Shown in pieces: positions 15,120 through 25,222 of a DNA stretch of 64,000 nt; the first letter of the stretch is position 1, and every line of letters begins with the position of its first letter. This stretch comes from Bradyrhizobium sp. 200. Its GTDB lineage: Bacteria; Pseudomonadota; Alphaproteobacteria; Rhizobiales; Xanthobacteraceae. The translations under genes were made by a program, and so were the position numbers. The notes beneath the pieces were generated by a model. The model was not told the DNA's origin and made no database searches. It saw nothing but the letters and a program-made list of their open reading frames with translations. The stretch is taken from assembly GCF_023100945.1 (NCBI RefSeq), contig NZ_CP064689.1, positions 7,608,001-7,672,000 on the forward strand, given 5' to 3'.

Positions 15120-17387
15120 ATGGCTGTTCCCAAAATTGTTATTTTGTCGGATGGCACCGGTAACGCGGCATCAAGTGTTTGGCGGACCAATGTCTGGCGA
15201 ATTTTCCAATCGCTTGATCTCCGTAGTAATGAGCAAGCCGCAAAGTATGACGATGGCGTTGGGACTTCGTCCTTTTTGCCATTGGCGATTCTTGGAGGCG
15301 CCTTTGGTTACGGATTGAAGCGCAATATTTTAGACGCGTACAAATTCATTTGCCGTAATTACGATCACGCCCATGGATCGAAGATCTACCTGCTTGGCTT
15401 CAGCCGCGGCGCCTTCACTGTAAGAGTCCTTGCTGCTCTCATTCTTGAGCAAGGATTGGTGCGGGCTGATACCGAGTCGGAGTTACACAACGGAGCCGTA
15501 AGAGCGTATCGAGCGTATCGAGCCAACGGCTATCACTCAAACTGGCGCATTGAGGTGGTTTTTCGGGCGCTTCGTGACTACATGCTCGTGCCTATCCTCG
15601 ATGCAATTCTGCGCCGCAAATCCTACTCGGAGATCACGCGGGAAGCCATTCCGACTATCGAATTCATCGGCGTATGGGACACCGTTGCTGCCTACGGCCT
15701 ACCGATGGATGAGATGACCCGCGGCATTAGCAACTGGGTATGGCCGCTTGAGCTTCCCAATAGGATTCTAAACGAGCGAGTAAAAACCGCTCGGCATGCG
15801 CTGGCGCTCGATGACGAGCGAACTACGTTCCATCCCGTTCTGTGGACCGAACAGCAACCGGGCCACCCTGCGCAGCCGGTTCCCACAACGATCGATGGCC
15901 AGAGGCTTGTCCAAGTCTGGTTCGTTGGTATGCACGCGAACGTCGGTGGCGGCTATCCAGATGATGCTGTGGCCTTCGTACCGCTCTATTGGATGTTGGG
16001 AGAAGCAAGAAAGTGCGGCCTGACCTTTAAGGTCGCCCCGGAAGCCGATCCCGATTCGATAAAATGGATCAAATCATCCGAGGACAAAGATGGCCGGCTT
16101 TACGACTCCAGAGCGGGATTGGGAGCCTATTACCGCTACGGACCTCGACCGGTCGTCGAGCTCTGCAATGACAGTTCCGTTGGCGTCCGTGTCCCAACAC
16201 CCAAGATCCATGAAAGCGTATTCGGTCGGATCGACAGCGGCTGCAATGCGTACGCGCCAATTGGACTGCCGCCGGAATACGCGATCGTCGATAGCAATGG
16301 GAGCGTCGCTAACCTCGGGTCCACTACTTTTGAGACGCCAGACCAAGCAAAAGCACGGTACGCAGCACAAGAACGTCTTTGGAATTTCGTCTGGCTACGT
16401 CGATTGGCCTATTTCGCAACGCTTGCCGCGTCATTTCATCTAGCTGCGTTTTGGCTTTTTCACGATCAGAACAAGACACATGAATTCGAATCGAACTTCA
16501 GACTCGTCTCGGAAGCGGTACGCTTTATTGAGTCCTTCCTGCCACGTTCGGTTCATTGGTGGACTGACTGGTATGCTGGAAATCCAGAATGGTTCGCCGG
16601 CGGCATTTTTATACTCGCCCTGCTGATGGGGCTCGGAAGCCTGTTGAGCGGCAAACTCAAAGACGGCATGCGTGTAATTTGGCAGACCAAGGGCGCGACC
16701 AATCCGGCATCAGGCGTGGTCCACGAAGCGATCTATTGGTTCCGAACCAGCGCAATCTACCGCTGGATCATCTGGATTGGAAAGCGGCATATCCTTCCTC
16801 TAGTCCTCGCCGCCTTTATGGTCTGGTACGTGGTGACGGCCCTCAGTCACGTATCCTTCAACATCGCGGACTCCATGGGAGCCTTCTGCAAAGGAACGCC
16901 AGTTGAGCAGCTAATTGCCGCCGACAAAGGCATTGCTCAAGAAGCCAAGCCACTCGCGACCTCGTCCATTTGTGCGCCAACGGGCCTCACAGTCAGGGCC
17001 GGCTTCAAGTACGAACTGTTGGTCGTCCCCGTCGTCGCTTGGGAGGACGGTTCGCGCCCAGTCACACCGAATGGCTACCGCACGTCGACAATGAAGGGAG
17101 TAGAGAAATGGAAAGGCTATGCCACGATTTTGCTAAGACGCATCCTGTTTCGCCCTTGGTACAGACTGATCGCTCGCATCGGAACAACAGGAGTCGACGA
17201 GTATTTCCTGGATCCGACTCCGCTCAGCGGCACCACGCCCCAAGCTTACCGCGCAACGTTTACGGCGCAGCGGGGCGGTGAACTATTCTTGTACGTCAAC
17301 GACGCGGTGATAGGATTACCGTGGGTGAATGATCATTATTTCAAGAACAACGTAGGCGACGCAAAGGTTACCGTGCGCCTAATGTAG
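15120..17387 (+). CDS. DUF2235 alpha/beta hydrolase-fold membrane protein (Tle1-like lipase family)
   Basis: 755 residues. The DUF2235 region covers roughly residues 1-350: an N-terminal ILSDGTGNAASS, nucleophile elbow GFSRGAFT with Ser95, EFIGVWDTVAAYG, and HPVLWTEQ with a later WFVGMHANVGGGY carrying the likely catalytic His. Three hydrophobic segments follow near residues 425-445, 490-510 and 560-580. DUF2235 occurs in type VI phospholipase effectors (Tle1) and in stand-alone hydrolases. No T6SS, immunity or VgrG gene is nearby, and the membrane segments argue against a secreted effector. AAGGAGG sits 6 bases before the ATG at 15120. Codon use is visibly AT-richer than the flanks, suggesting horizontal acquisition. 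Confidence 0.85.
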   Translation: MAVPKIVILSDGTGNAASSVWRTNVWRIFQSLDLRSNEQAAKYDDGVGTSSFLPLAILGGAFGYGLKRNILDAYKFICRNYDHAHGSKIYLLGFSRGAFTVRVLAALILEQGLVRADTESELHNGAVRAYRAYRANGYHSNWRIEVVFRALRDYMLVPILDAILRRKSYSEITREAIPTIEFIGVWDTVAAYGLPMDEMTRGISNWVWPLELPNRILNERVKTARHALALDDERTTFHPVLWTEQQPGHPAQPVPTTIDGQRLVQVWFVGMHANVGGGYPDDAVAFVPLYWMLGEARKCGLTFKVAPEADPDSIKWIKSSEDKDGRLYDSRAGLGAYYRYGPRPVVELCNDSSVGVRVPTPKIHESVFGRIDSGCNAYAPIGLPPEYAIVDSNGSVANLGSTTFETPDQAKARYAAQERLWNFVWLRRLAYFATLAASFHLAAFWLFHDQNKTHEFESNFRLVSEAVRFIESFLPRSVHWWTDWYAGNPEWFAGGIFILALLMGLGSLLSGKLKDGMRVIWQTKGATNPASGVVHEAIYWFRTSAIYRWIIWIGKRHILPLVLAAFMVWYVVTALSHVSFNIADSMGAFCKGTPVEQLIAADKGIAQEAKPLATSSICAPTGLTVRAGFKYELLVVPVVAWEDGSRPVTPNGYRTSTMKGVEKWKGYATILLRRILFRPWYRLIARIGTTGVDEYFLDPTPLSGTTPQAYRATFTAQRGGELFLYVNDAVIGLPWVNDHYFKNNVGDAKVTVRLM

Positions 17388-18217
17388 CCTCGTTGAGAAT
17401 TTGCTGAGCAGCGTTATGCCCAAATCGAGGATTATGGAGCAACGCGGCCTCAACTCTCGGAAATGTAAGAGTTGCGGTTCGAGACCGTGCGTCCCGAACG
17501 CAGTGAATATCTTCTAAGTTATTGATTTTTCTGGCTGTGGTAGGCGTTTTCGTCTCGTTTTGTTCACGGTCGTTTCACCCAATTCGTTGCGATTTCGTTG
17601 CGGCGCTCTCTGAGAGAACTGCGGCTGCCGCCTCCGGTAGAATGGGGATGCTATAATTGGGTATGCATCGCCGGTTCGGCGCGCTGTGCGCCACAGTTCA
17701 AATCCCGGGCCCGCAATAGCCCGACAAGAATTTGGTACGCACAAGCGGGTAAGCGGTGGTCAAAGGCTAGTGACGACCCCGACCAACATGGCAAGTCACA
17801 GCTTCCGATTGGCTCGTCCGCATGTCTGCCGAGAAGAGGCAAGTTCAAATCGGTCCATCCCAAGGATATCCCGAGGTGTCGTCGGCCCCTCGCGCATACA
17901 ACTTTGACAAGATGGTGTGTACCTAGCAGCCGGGAATGGATCGGTTTGCTTTTGTACTGGGCTGGCCTTTATCCCACGGCTCATAACGGTCTGGTTACAG
18001 ATTCGAGTCTTGCCCAGCCCAGCATCCTTTACCGCACCGACGACGCTGGTACCGCCTGGACCGCTCACTCCATACGAACCTTCGCGACGACACCAAGCCG
18101 CTGTGGAGTCTGATCATCGATCGGTCAAACTTTGTATTTCTGCGTTCTCCTGATATGTTTTAAATATATTTCTGGGATACGCGAAAGGCTCATGGCGACT
18201 ACCGATACGGAGAAGAG
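17388..18217. other. Gene-poor stretch with tRNA-like fragments
   Basis: No convincing coding frame is seen. At 17696-17708 a T-loop-like string gttcaaatcccgg occurs; the same 13 bases recur at 27053-27065. Around 17956-18028 the DNA has acceptor-like complementary ends (tgggctg and cagccca), a CAT-containing loop and a TTCGAGT T-loop, but the D-arm is missing and the stems mispair. This suggests debris of tRNA genes or of an integration site rather than a functional tRNA. Confidence 0.4.
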
Positions 18218-18901
18218 TTGAGAAGAACGCTAGGAAAACGCCGCAACCGCGCCACACAATCCGAGGATGGCACGCTCACCGATCGCGCTTACGGCGAACT
18301 CGAAGAAATGATTGTCACCCTGCAATTATCCCCGGGGACCGTGTTGTCCGAGCACGCGCTTGCCGTTCGCCTGAAGATCGGCCGAACCCCGATCCGGGAA
18401 GCTTTGCAGCGCCTCGCGCGGGACGGCCTTGTCGTCATCATGCCACGGCGCGGCATCATGGTCTCCGAAATCAATTTGAGGCTGCAGTTGCGGCTGCTCG
18501 AAGTCAGACGAGAGCTGGAACGGCTCATGGCGAGGCTTGCTGCCGAACGCGCCACGCCAGAGGAGCGGGGCGAATTCGCGCAAGTTGCGCAAGCCATGCT
18601 GGAAGCGGCCGCCAAATCCGACGACATCGCCTTCATGCGGCTCGACCAGCGTTTCAACATGCTGATCGCAACCTCCGCGCGCAACGAATTCGCGAGGCGC
18701 TCGATGGGGCTGATGAACGCGCTGTCGCGCCGGTTCTGGTACCAGCACTATCAGGAGGTCGCGGACCTTCCGCTGGCCGCCAAGCTGCATGCCGCGGTCG
18801 CTGAGGCAGTGTCGCAGAAAAAGGCGAAGTCCGCCGCCACCGCGTCCGACCGGCTGATCGACTATATCGAGGACTTCGCGCGCAAGACGCTCGATACCTG
18901 A
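18218..18901 (+). CDS. GntR family transcriptional regulator (FCD/FadR subfamily)
   Basis: 227 residues starting at TTG 18218 behind GGAGAAG. The winged HTH is at residues 20-85, with SEHALAVRLKIGRTPIREALQRLARDGLV the typical GntR recognition region. A C-terminal helical FCD effector domain follows; it has DQRFNMLIATSARNEF, where many FadR-like proteins have an Asp-x3-His metal motif (here Asp-x3-Asn, so a ligand may be missing). It is convergent with the alcohol dehydrogenase gene that ends 8 bases away and probably controls the adjacent leftward livKHMGF-adh operon. The effector is unknown. Confidence 0.9.
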   Translation: MRRTLGKRRNRATQSEDGTLTDRAYGELEEMIVTLQLSPGTVLSEHALAVRLKIGRTPIREALQRLARDGLVVIMPRRGIMVSEINLRLQLRLLEVRRELERLMARLAAERATPEERGEFAQVAQAMLEAAAKSDDIAFMRLDQRFNMLIATSARNEFARRSMGLMNALSRRFWYQHYQEVADLPLAAKLHAAVAEAVSQKKAKSAATASDRLIDYIEDFARKTLDT

Positions 18902-18909
18902 GGCCGGCG

Positions 18910-20022
18910 TCAATTGAACGTGATGACGCTGCGGATAGTTTCGCCGCGTTTCAGCGCCGCAAAGCCCTCGTTGATTTCTTCGAGCGCGATGCGCCGCGAG
19001 ATCAGCTCATCGAGCATCAGTGCGCCATCGAGATAGGCCCGCGCCAGGAGCGGGAAATCGCGGCGCGGGCGGGCGTTGCCATAGCTGACGCGGCGAATCC
19101 GCTTCTCCTGCATCAGCGAGCCCCAGCGGAACGACACGTCCTTGTCGACGTCGACCTTGCCGAGCCAGATGATCTGGCCGCCGGGCCGCACCGCCTCGGC
19201 GGTGTTGCGGAATGCTGCCGCGCTGCCGGCCGCCTCGATCACGACATCGACCCCGCGGCCGCCAGTCGCCCGCTTGCCGGATGCGACCGCATCCTCCTTC
19301 GAGGCGTCGACGCCCTGCGTGGCGCCCATCTTTGCCGCCAGCGCAAGTTTTGCCGGATCGAGATCGACCGCGATGATGGCGCCTGCGCCCGCCAGCCGCG
19401 CGCCCTGCACCGCGGCGAGCCCGACCGCGCCGCAGCCGATCACCATCACGGTGTCGCCATGCGCGATGGCGCCGAGATTGAGCGCAGCACCAACGCCGGT
19501 CATGACGCCGCAGCCAATCAGGCAGGCGCGGTCGAACGGAATCTCCTTCGGAACCGGGATCGCCTGCTGGTCGGAGACGATGCAGTATTCGCCGAACGAT
19601 CCCAGGAACATCAGTTGCTGAATCTGCTTGCCGTCGGAAAGCCCCGCGCGGCTGCCGCCGTCGAACGCGCGCGCCTTCGGACCTTCGCCGAGATACTGTT
19701 CGCACAGGATCGGCGTGTCGCGGTCGCAGTAGAAGCAATGCCCGCAATGCGGATTCCATGACAGCACGACATGGTCGCCGGCCTTGACGCCGCGCGCCGC
19801 AGCACCCGTCTGTTCGACGATGCCCGCGGCCTCGTGGCCGAGCACGATCGGCGGCGGATAGCGCAGCGTGCCGTCGATGACTTCAAGATCTGTGTGGCAG
19901 AGACCCGCGGCGCGAATCCGCACCAGCACGTCGGTCGGCTGCAACGCCGCGGCGGTGACCGTTTCGATCGTGAGCGGCGTCTGCGCCGCATGCAGCACGG
20001 CGGCCCGGTATTGCATCGTCAT
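18910..20022 (-). CDS. Zinc-dependent alcohol dehydrogenase
   Basis: 370 residues of the medium-chain MDR family. The catalytic zinc site is GLCHTD (Cys, His) with GHEAAGIVEQTG. The structural zinc lobe is CGHCFYCDRDTPILC with four Cys. The NAD motif is GCGAVG near residues 195-200 followed by an acidic residue (VDLD), which favours NAD. The CFYC-containing lobe and GSFGEYCIVSDQQAIPV resemble aryl- or S-(hydroxymethyl)glutathione-type class III enzymes. It is the last gene of a minus-strand operon behind a Liv-type transporter and a DUF6166 gene, so it probably oxidises an alcohol made from, or imported as, the transported solute. Confidence 0.92.
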   Translation of the reverse strand: MTMQYRAAVLHAAQTPLTIETVTAAALQPTDVLVRIRAAGLCHTDLEVIDGTLRYPPPIVLGHEAAGIVEQTGAAARGVKAGDHVVLSWNPHCGHCFYCDRDTPILCEQYLGEGPKARAFDGGSRAGLSDGKQIQQLMFLGSFGEYCIVSDQQAIPVPKEIPFDRACLIGCGVMTGVGAALNLGAIAHGDTVMVIGCGAVGLAAVQGARLAGAGAIIAVDLDPAKLALAAKMGATQGVDASKEDAVASGKRATGGRGVDVVIEAAGSAAAFRNTAEAVRPGGQIIWLGKVDVDKDVSFRWGSLMQEKRIRRVSYGNARPRRDFPLLARAYLDGALMLDELISRRIALEEINEGFAALKRGETIRSVITFN

Positions 20023-20331
20023 TCAGGCGACCGCCTTGTCGGAAAGCGCCGTCAGCGCCAGGTCGATATCGTCGGAGGTCATTTCCCACTCGTTGCCGAA
20101 ATTGGCCACCATCGCCTGCATGAAAGGCTCGACCGCTGCCTTCGCCGCGTCCTTGTCGCCGAGATGATCGACCAGCAGTGCCAGCGCGAGCTGGCGCGGT
20201 TCCGGCCCCTCGTAGCTCCACTCAAAACCGTTTTTGGTGTATTCCGCCACGCTGGTGGCGGGATCGAGCGGCGCGCCGTCGACGGTCACCTTGACGCCGT
20301 CGATGGTGCGGTCTCCGACATAGCGCTTCAT
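20023..20331 (-). CDS. DUF6166-like protein
   Basis: 102 residues: MKRYVGDRTIDGVKVTVDGAPLDP, then NGFEWSYEGPEPRQLALALLVDHLGD and an acidic C-terminal half. The FEWGY-like and PxQLALALLxDHLGD blocks are what I recall of DUF6166 proteins. No function is known. Its stop abuts the start of the alcohol dehydrogenase gene, and it follows livF by 10 bases, so it is co-transcribed with a transporter and a dehydrogenase. It is cytosolic by appearance. Confidence 0.75.
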   Translation of the reverse strand: MKRYVGDRTIDGVKVTVDGAPLDPATSVAEYTKNGFEWSYEGPEPRQLALALLVDHLGDKDAAKAAVEPFMQAMVANFGNEWEMTSDDIDLALTALSDKAVA

Positions 20332-20341
20332 GCTGCTCTCC

Positions 20342-21064
20342 TCACGACGCGGTCTCGATCTGGCCTGCGATCACCCGCATCACGTTGCGATCCCGATGGG
20401 CCTGCGCCAGCGTCCCCGAAAACATCACCTCGCCGCGCTCCAACACATAGATGCGGTCGGCATATTCGGGGATGTGGTGGACGTTGGATTCGGCGATCAG
20501 CACGCCCTTGCCCATGGCGCGGATCGAAGCGACCCCCTCCGCGATCAGCGGGATGATCGCCGGCGACAGTCCCTCGAACGGCTCGTCAAGCAGCAGCAGT
20601 TTTGGATCGAGCGTCAGCGCGCGGGCAATCGACACCATCTTGCGCTCGCCACCCGACAGTTGCGCGCCGCCGCGCGCCAGATATTGCCGCAGCTTCGGAA
20701 ATACCGTGTAGGCTTCTTCGATGCGCACATTGGTGGGACGGCCGGATGGCCGCGTCCAGGTCGAGAGCTCGATGTTTTCCTTAACCGTCAGGTCGGCATA
20801 GACCTCGGACTCCTCGGGCGAGAATCCGATGCCGGCTTGCGCGATCTGCCAGGTCGGAAGCCGCGTCAGGTCGGCACCGTCGAAGGTAATGCCGCCCGAC
20901 AGCGCGCGGCGATATCCCATGATGCTGCGAAACGTCGTGGTCTTGCCGGCGCCGTTCCGCCCGACCAGGCAAACCAGTTCGCCTGCGGCCACCGTCAGGC
21001 TGATGCCGTTGAGGATGCGGCTGCCCTCGATATCGACCTTGAGGTTCGACAGGTCCAGCATCAC
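20342..21064 (-). CDS. Branched-chain amino acid-type ABC transporter ATP-binding protein (LivF-like)
   Basis: 240 residues with Walker [10 protein letters not shown], signature LSGGERKMV, Walker [14 protein letters not shown] and a short C-terminus typical of LivF. Its ATG overlaps the livG stop (20 kb operon livK-H-M-G-F). It powers import of a small organic solute across the inner membrane together with LivG. Walker A lies near residues 37-45. The downstream DUF6166 and dehydrogenase genes suggest a catabolic rather than purely amino-acid role. Confidence 0.95.
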   Translation of the reverse strand: MMLDLSNLKVDIEGSRILNGISLTVAAGELVCLVGRNGAGKTTTFRSIMGYRRALSGGITFDGADLTRLPTWQIAQAGIGFSPEESEVYADLTVKENIELSTWTRPSGRPTNVRIEEAYTVFPKLRQYLARGGAQLSGGERKMVSIARALTLDPKLLLLDEPFEGLSPAIIPLIAEGVASIRAMGKGVLIAESNVHHIPEYADRIYVLERGEVMFSGTLAQAHRDRNVMRVIAGQIETAS

Positions 21065-21867
21065 GGCGCCCTCTTGTGCGTTTGTGGGCGGGTCCCGACC
21101 ACGGCGGCGATCATCGCCGGATCGGCAAAGAACGCATCCGGCGGCATGTCGGCCAGCATTGCGCCTGCCTGCAGCGCGACGATGCGGTGCGAGTAGCGCT
21201 CGACGAGATCCATGTCGTGCTCGACCTGCACGATGGCGCGAACCCCGGCCGCCTTGGCGGCGGTGACGAGCACTTCCATGATGGCATGCTTGTCGCCGGT
21301 CGAAACGCCGCTGGTCGGCTCATCCAGCAGGATCACGGTTGGATTGAGCGCGAAGGCGCTGGCGATGTCGAGCAGCTTCTTCTCGCCTTGCGAGAGGGTC
21401 GAGGCGACGGTGTCGAGCTTGCCGCGCAAGCCCAGCACCTCGGCGACACGTTCGATATCGGCCTGCAAGACTTGATCCCGCCACAGCGAGCGAAACGGAT
21501 TGGCGATGCGCCGCAGCCTTGAGGCCACTGCCACCGCCAGGGTTTCGCGCACCGTCAGCGCCGGAAAGATATTGACCAGTTGAAACGCCCGCGACATGCC
21601 GCGCCGCGCCAGTTCCACCGGGCCGACGCCGGCGATGTCTTCCCCAAGAAAGCGCACCTCGCCGACCGTCGGCCGCAAAAGCCCGGTGACGACATTGACC
21701 AGCGTGGTTTTTCCCGCGCCATTGGGACCAACGACCGAGACGAACTCGCCGTCGCTCACCTGAAACGAAACGTCGCGCAGCGCCGTGAACGCGCCGTAGC
21801 GCTTGGTGACGTTGATGGTCTCGAACAGGGGCTCTGAGCTGACGGCGGCGGCGCGTTCCGGCTGCAT
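21061..21867 (-). CDS. Branched-chain amino acid-type ABC transporter ATP-binding protein (LivG-like)
   Basis: 268 residues from the ATG at 21865-21867 ([16 protein letters not shown]); the longer frame upstream overlaps livM out of frame and is not used. Walker [10 protein letters not shown], signature [12 protein letters not shown] (Gly-Glu variant common in LivG), Walker [13 protein letters not shown], and the LivG-specific insert [19 protein letters not shown]. It pairs with LivF; stop and start overlap by 4 bases. Confidence 0.94.
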   Translation of the reverse strand: MQPERAAAVSSEPLFETINVTKRYGAFTALRDVSFQVSDGEFVSVVGPNGAGKTTLVNVVTGLLRPTVGEVRFLGEDIAGVGPVELARRGMSRAFQLVNIFPALTVRETLAVAVASRLRRIANPFRSLWRDQVLQADIERVAEVLGLRGKLDTVASTLSQGEKKLLDIASAFALNPTVILLDEPTSGVSTGDKHAIMEVLVTAAKAAGVRAIVQVEHDMDLVERYSHRIVALQAGAMLADMPPDAFFADPAMIAAVVGTRPQTHKRAP

Positions 21868-21868
21868 C

Positions 21869-22879
21869 TCAGCGCCCTCCGTTGCGTCTGCTGACGAGGA
21901 GGCTGATGGCACCGGACAGGCCTTGCGGCATGAACACGACCAGCAGCACCAGCACGCCACCCATGACGAAGCGCCAGTACTGCGTCGCCGACATCACAAA
22001 GTCCTGCAGCAGCACGAACACCAGCGCGCCGATCGCAGGTCCCGCAAAAGTGCCGCTGCCGCCAAGCACGGCCATGAACACGAGATTGCCGGAATGGGTC
22101 CAGTACGCCAGTTCCGGATCGGCCAATCCCGTGGTGACGGCCAAAATCGTGCCGCCGATGCCGCCATAGACCGCCGAGATCACGAAGGCGGCGAGCCGCA
22201 TGCGAAAGATCTGCACTCCGACATAGGCGGCCTTGCCGGCATTCTCGCTGATCGCCTTCAGGTGCAGGCCGAACGGCGATTGCGTGATGCGCCACATCGC
22301 CAGCCCCAGCAGCGCGAACAGCACCAGTGAATAGTAGTAGAACGGCCCGGTGAGAAACGCGGTCTTGCCGCCGCGCCACTCCATGCCGAGCAGCAGCGGG
22401 CGCAGCACGCGCATGCCCTGGTCGCCGCCGGTGACGGCGTAGAGCTTGAACAGGAAGGAGTGAAACAGCATGCCGAACGCCAACGTCAGCATGCCGAAGA
22501 AGATTCTTGTGTAGCGCACGCAGAGCATGCCGATGATCACGGAGATCAGGCCCGAGCCCAACGCGGCCGCCAGCAGCAGCAGCTCAAAACTCTTCACGCC
22601 GAATTTCGAGGTCAGCGCCGCGGCCGTATAGGCGCCGACGCCGAGAAACATCGCGTGCCCGAACGACAGCAGCCCCGTGGTGCCGAACAGCAGGTTAAAA
22701 CCCAGAAGCGCAATGCCGTAACCCATGAAGGGCAGCATCAGCAGCAATGCATAGGGCGAAGCGACAAACGGCAGCACCGCCATGATGGCGAGCAGGCCGA
22801 GCAGCACCCACAGCCCGCTGAACCGCGGCATCGCACGCGGCTCGGCAGGCGAAGCGAAATCGACCGACGGGATGCTCAC
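21869..22879 (-). CDS. Branched-chain amino acid-type ABC transporter permease (LivM-like)
   Basis: 336 residues, strongly hydrophobic with about ten predicted membrane helices. The LivM signatures [32 protein letters not shown] and [21 protein letters not shown], the latter like the cytoplasmic EAA-type loop, are both seen, with [13 protein letters not shown] near the C-terminus. It forms the translocation pore with LivH. The start overlaps the livH stop by 4 bases (22876-22879). Confidence 0.94.
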   Translation of the reverse strand: MSIPSVDFASPAEPRAMPRFSGLWVLLGLLAIMAVLPFVASPYALLLMLPFMGYGIALLGFNLLFGTTGLLSFGHAMFLGVGAYTAAALTSKFGVKSFELLLLAAALGSGLISVIIGMLCVRYTRIFFGMLTLAFGMLFHSFLFKLYAVTGGDQGMRVLRPLLLGMEWRGGKTAFLTGPFYYYSLVLFALLGLAMWRITQSPFGLHLKAISENAGKAAYVGVQIFRMRLAAFVISAVYGGIGGTILAVTTGLADPELAYWTHSGNLVFMAVLGGSGTFAGPAIGALVFVLLQDFVMSATQYWRFVMGGVLVLLVVFMPQGLSGAISLLVSRRNGGR

Positions 22880-23757
22880 GCCGTGGCCTTTCCGAACAGG
22901 CCGGCCGGGCGGACGATGAGCACGATAACCACGACCAGATAGACCGACAGCATCTCCAGTTCCGGCATCAGCGAGATCGACGCCGCGCGCATCAGGCCCA
23001 CGATGAGAGCGCCGACGATGGCGCCGCGCATGCTGCCGAGCCCGCCGATGACAACCACCGCAAAGGATTCCACGACAAGCTCGACCGCCATGTCGAGCGA
23101 AGCGGCGCCTGACGGCACCACCAGCGCGCCGCCGACTGTGCCGAGCATGCAGCCGACCGTGAACACCAGCGCGAAGATTTTTGAGGCGTTGACCCCGAGT
23201 CCCTCGGCCATGTCGCGGTTTTCGGCCGTAGCGCGCACGATGCGTCCGGTCCGGGTCCGCTCGAGAAAGAGTCCGAGACCTACGGCGATCGCGATGCTGG
23301 CCGCGATTACCAGGAGATTATAGGTCGGCACCCGGACGCCCAGCAGGTTCGCCGTGCCGTACACGAGATAGACGCTATCCATGGTGCGCGGCGTCGCGCC
23401 CCAGAGATAGCGGAACACATCCTGAAACATCAGGAGGAAGCCGAAAGTGATGAGCAGCTGATAGCTCTCGTCGCGTCGGTAGATCGTGCGCAGCACGCGC
23501 TCGATCGGCAGCCCGACGAGACCGATCGCAAGGCCAGCCAGAATCAGCACCGGAAAGAACAACAGCGGCGGCATGCCGAGCTTGATGGCAAGGCCGACCG
23601 CCGTGATCCCGAAATAGGCGCCTAACGCATAGAACGAGCCGCAGGCCAGGTTGACGAGCTTTTGCACGCCGAACACGAGCTGCAGCCCGGCGGCGACCAG
23701 GAACAGCACCGCCGCATGGAACGTCCCGCCCAAAATGACGTCCACAAGTTCGGTCAT
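22876..23757 (-). CDS. Branched-chain amino acid-type ABC transporter permease (LivH-like)
   Basis: 293 residues with about eight membrane helices. LivH hallmarks: GLQLVFGVQKLVNLACGSFYALGAYFG, TGRIVRATAENRDMAEGLGVNASKIF (coupling loop), and SFAVVVIGGLGSMRGAIVGALIVG. It lies between the binding-protein gene (3 bases upstream) and livM, with overlap downstream, so is clearly within one operon. Confidence 0.94.
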   Translation of the reverse strand: MTELVDVILGGTFHAAVLFLVAAGLQLVFGVQKLVNLACGSFYALGAYFGITAVGLAIKLGMPPLLFFPVLILAGLAIGLVGLPIERVLRTIYRRDESYQLLITFGFLLMFQDVFRYLWGATPRTMDSVYLVYGTANLLGVRVPTYNLLVIAASIAIAVGLGLFLERTRTGRIVRATAENRDMAEGLGVNASKIFALVFTVGCMLGTVGGALVVPSGAASLDMAVELVVESFAVVVIGGLGSMRGAIVGALIVGLMRAASISLMPELEMLSVYLVVVIVLIVRPAGLFGKATA

Positions 23758-23760
23758 GCC

Positions 23761-25035
23761 TCAGACCGGCATTTTTGCGGTCTTGATCCACTCCCAGAAA
23801 TCCGCGCCGGGCGGCTTTTGCAGCTGCGCGGCCTGGAAGGTATCGACCGAAGCCAGCGTCGGGAAATCATACTTGTTCGCGTTGGTGGACGGTCCCTGGT
23901 AAAATACCTGTTCGGCGATCTTGTCTTTGCGAAAGCGACCCTTGCCGCCGAGGCTTTCCACCTCGAGGCCAGGCATTGCTTCAGCCACCTGTTCCGGGAT
24001 CGGCCATTTGCCTGCCGCCTTTTGCGCGGCCTCGACGCCGGCCTTGTAGGTGGCGAGCGCGAAATAGGCGCGGTCCGCTTCCCAGTGCGGCGCCTCCTTG
24101 TAGCGTTCCATGTAGTCCTGCACGAAGGCCTTCTGCAGGGCTGAGGCCTGCGGGTGATCGAAGTACAGCGTGTTGTGTCCGAAGATGATGCCTTCCGGCA
24201 TGAACTCCTTCTTGAGCTGGTTGAGCTGCCAACCGGCCGCCGGCAATACCATCTTGACGCCGTCGAACAGGCCCGCGGCGTGTCCCTGCTTCATGAACAC
24301 CGGCAAATCGGCAAACAGCATGGAGGAGAATATCAGGTCCGGCTTCGCCGCCTTGAGCGCGGCGATATGCGAGGTCAGGTCCATGGTGCCGACCTTCGGC
24401 CATTGTTCGGCGACGAATTCCGCCTCGATGCCGTAGCGCGCCAGGATCTGCCGGAACGCCTCCCAATTGTTGCGGCCGTAGGAATAGTCCGGATTGATGC
24501 CGGCCACGCGCTTGAACTTGCCCTTGAAGTGCTTGACCGCCAGCAGCGACCCCATCACCCCTTCGCATTCATTGTCGGTGGAGCGGAACACGTATTTCGG
24601 GTTCGGCATCATCTCCTTGACGCCGTCCTGCGTCGTGCCGTCCCACATCACGAGCAGCGCCTGCTCTTCCTCGGCGATCGGCGCCGTCCCGAGGCTGACG
24701 CCGGTCGAGATCAGACCGTGGACCGACTCGACCTTTTCCTGCAGCACCAGGCGGCGGAAGCGCTCGATCGTGTCCTTTGGGTTGGTTTCTTCCTCGAGCA
24801 CCAGCTCGATCTTGCGGCCGGCGATGCCGCCGTCCTTGTTCATCCGTTCCGCCGCCCACTGCACCGCGCGGATGCCGCACTCGCCGGCGGTGCCGGCGAC
24901 GCCCGAGCGCGGCGCAATGATGCCGATTCGGAGCGGCTTGTTCTGCGCCAGCGCCGGCGCAAACAGCCGGGGCGCGGCGGCGGCCAAAATGCCCGTTGCT
25001 GCGAGTTTGGAAAAGTCGCGGCGCGTCAGCTTCAT
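23761..25035 (-). CDS. ABC transporter substrate-binding protein, Peripla_BP_6 type with Tat signal
   Basis: 424 residues. The N-terminus TRRDFSKLAATGILAAAAPRL is a twin-arginine signal (Arg-Arg-Asp-Phe-Ser-Lys), so the protein is exported folded. The mature part begins LRIGIIAPRSGVAGTAGECGIRAVQWAAE and continues with IAGRKIELVLEEETNPKDT and DYSYGRNNWEAFRQILARYG, as in LivK-like amide, urea or aromatic-acid binders. GGGGAGGG precedes the ATG at 25035. It is the first gene of the liv operon and diverges from the fatty-acid-hydroxylase gene at 25223. Upstream DNA has atatatca motifs (near 25091 and 25171) that might be GntR sites, a weak guess. Confidence 0.92.
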   Translation of the reverse strand: MKLTRRDFSKLAATGILAAAAPRLFAPALAQNKPLRIGIIAPRSGVAGTAGECGIRAVQWAAERMNKDGGIAGRKIELVLEEETNPKDTIERFRRLVLQEKVESVHGLISTGVSLGTAPIAEEEQALLVMWDGTTQDGVKEMMPNPKYVFRSTDNECEGVMGSLLAVKHFKGKFKRVAGINPDYSYGRNNWEAFRQILARYGIEAEFVAEQWPKVGTMDLTSHIAALKAAKPDLIFSSMLFADLPVFMKQGHAAGLFDGVKMVLPAAGWQLNQLKKEFMPEGIIFGHNTLYFDHPQASALQKAFVQDYMERYKEAPHWEADRAYFALATYKAGVEAAQKAAGKWPIPEQVAEAMPGLEVESLGGKGRFRKDKIAEQVFYQGPSTNANKYDFPTLASVDTFQAAQLQKPPGADFWEWIKTAKMPV

Positions 25036-25222
25036 GGAAATCCCTCCCCTGGGTCGGGCGCGTCTGCCGCGCGCCTGTTGCCATATCCTAAATATATCAG
25101 TGACATTGCATCAAGCGTTTTTTCGGGGAAATCAGCTCAAACAGGCTGTTGCCGGCCTAATAGATAGGTGATATATCAGGCGCGGACCTGCGGATTAGAC
25201 GAGAAAGCGACGGAGACGTGCG

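Noticed and set aside
15120..17387. DUF2235 gene as a type VI secretion effector
   Set aside because: No VgrG, PAAR, adaptor or immunity gene is adjacent and the protein has several membrane segments, so the effector label is not supported.
17956..18028. A tRNA-Met-like fold with CAT loop and TTCGAGT T-loop
   Set aside because: No D-arm, mispaired anticodon and T stems and no CCA; listed only as debris, not as a tRNA gene.
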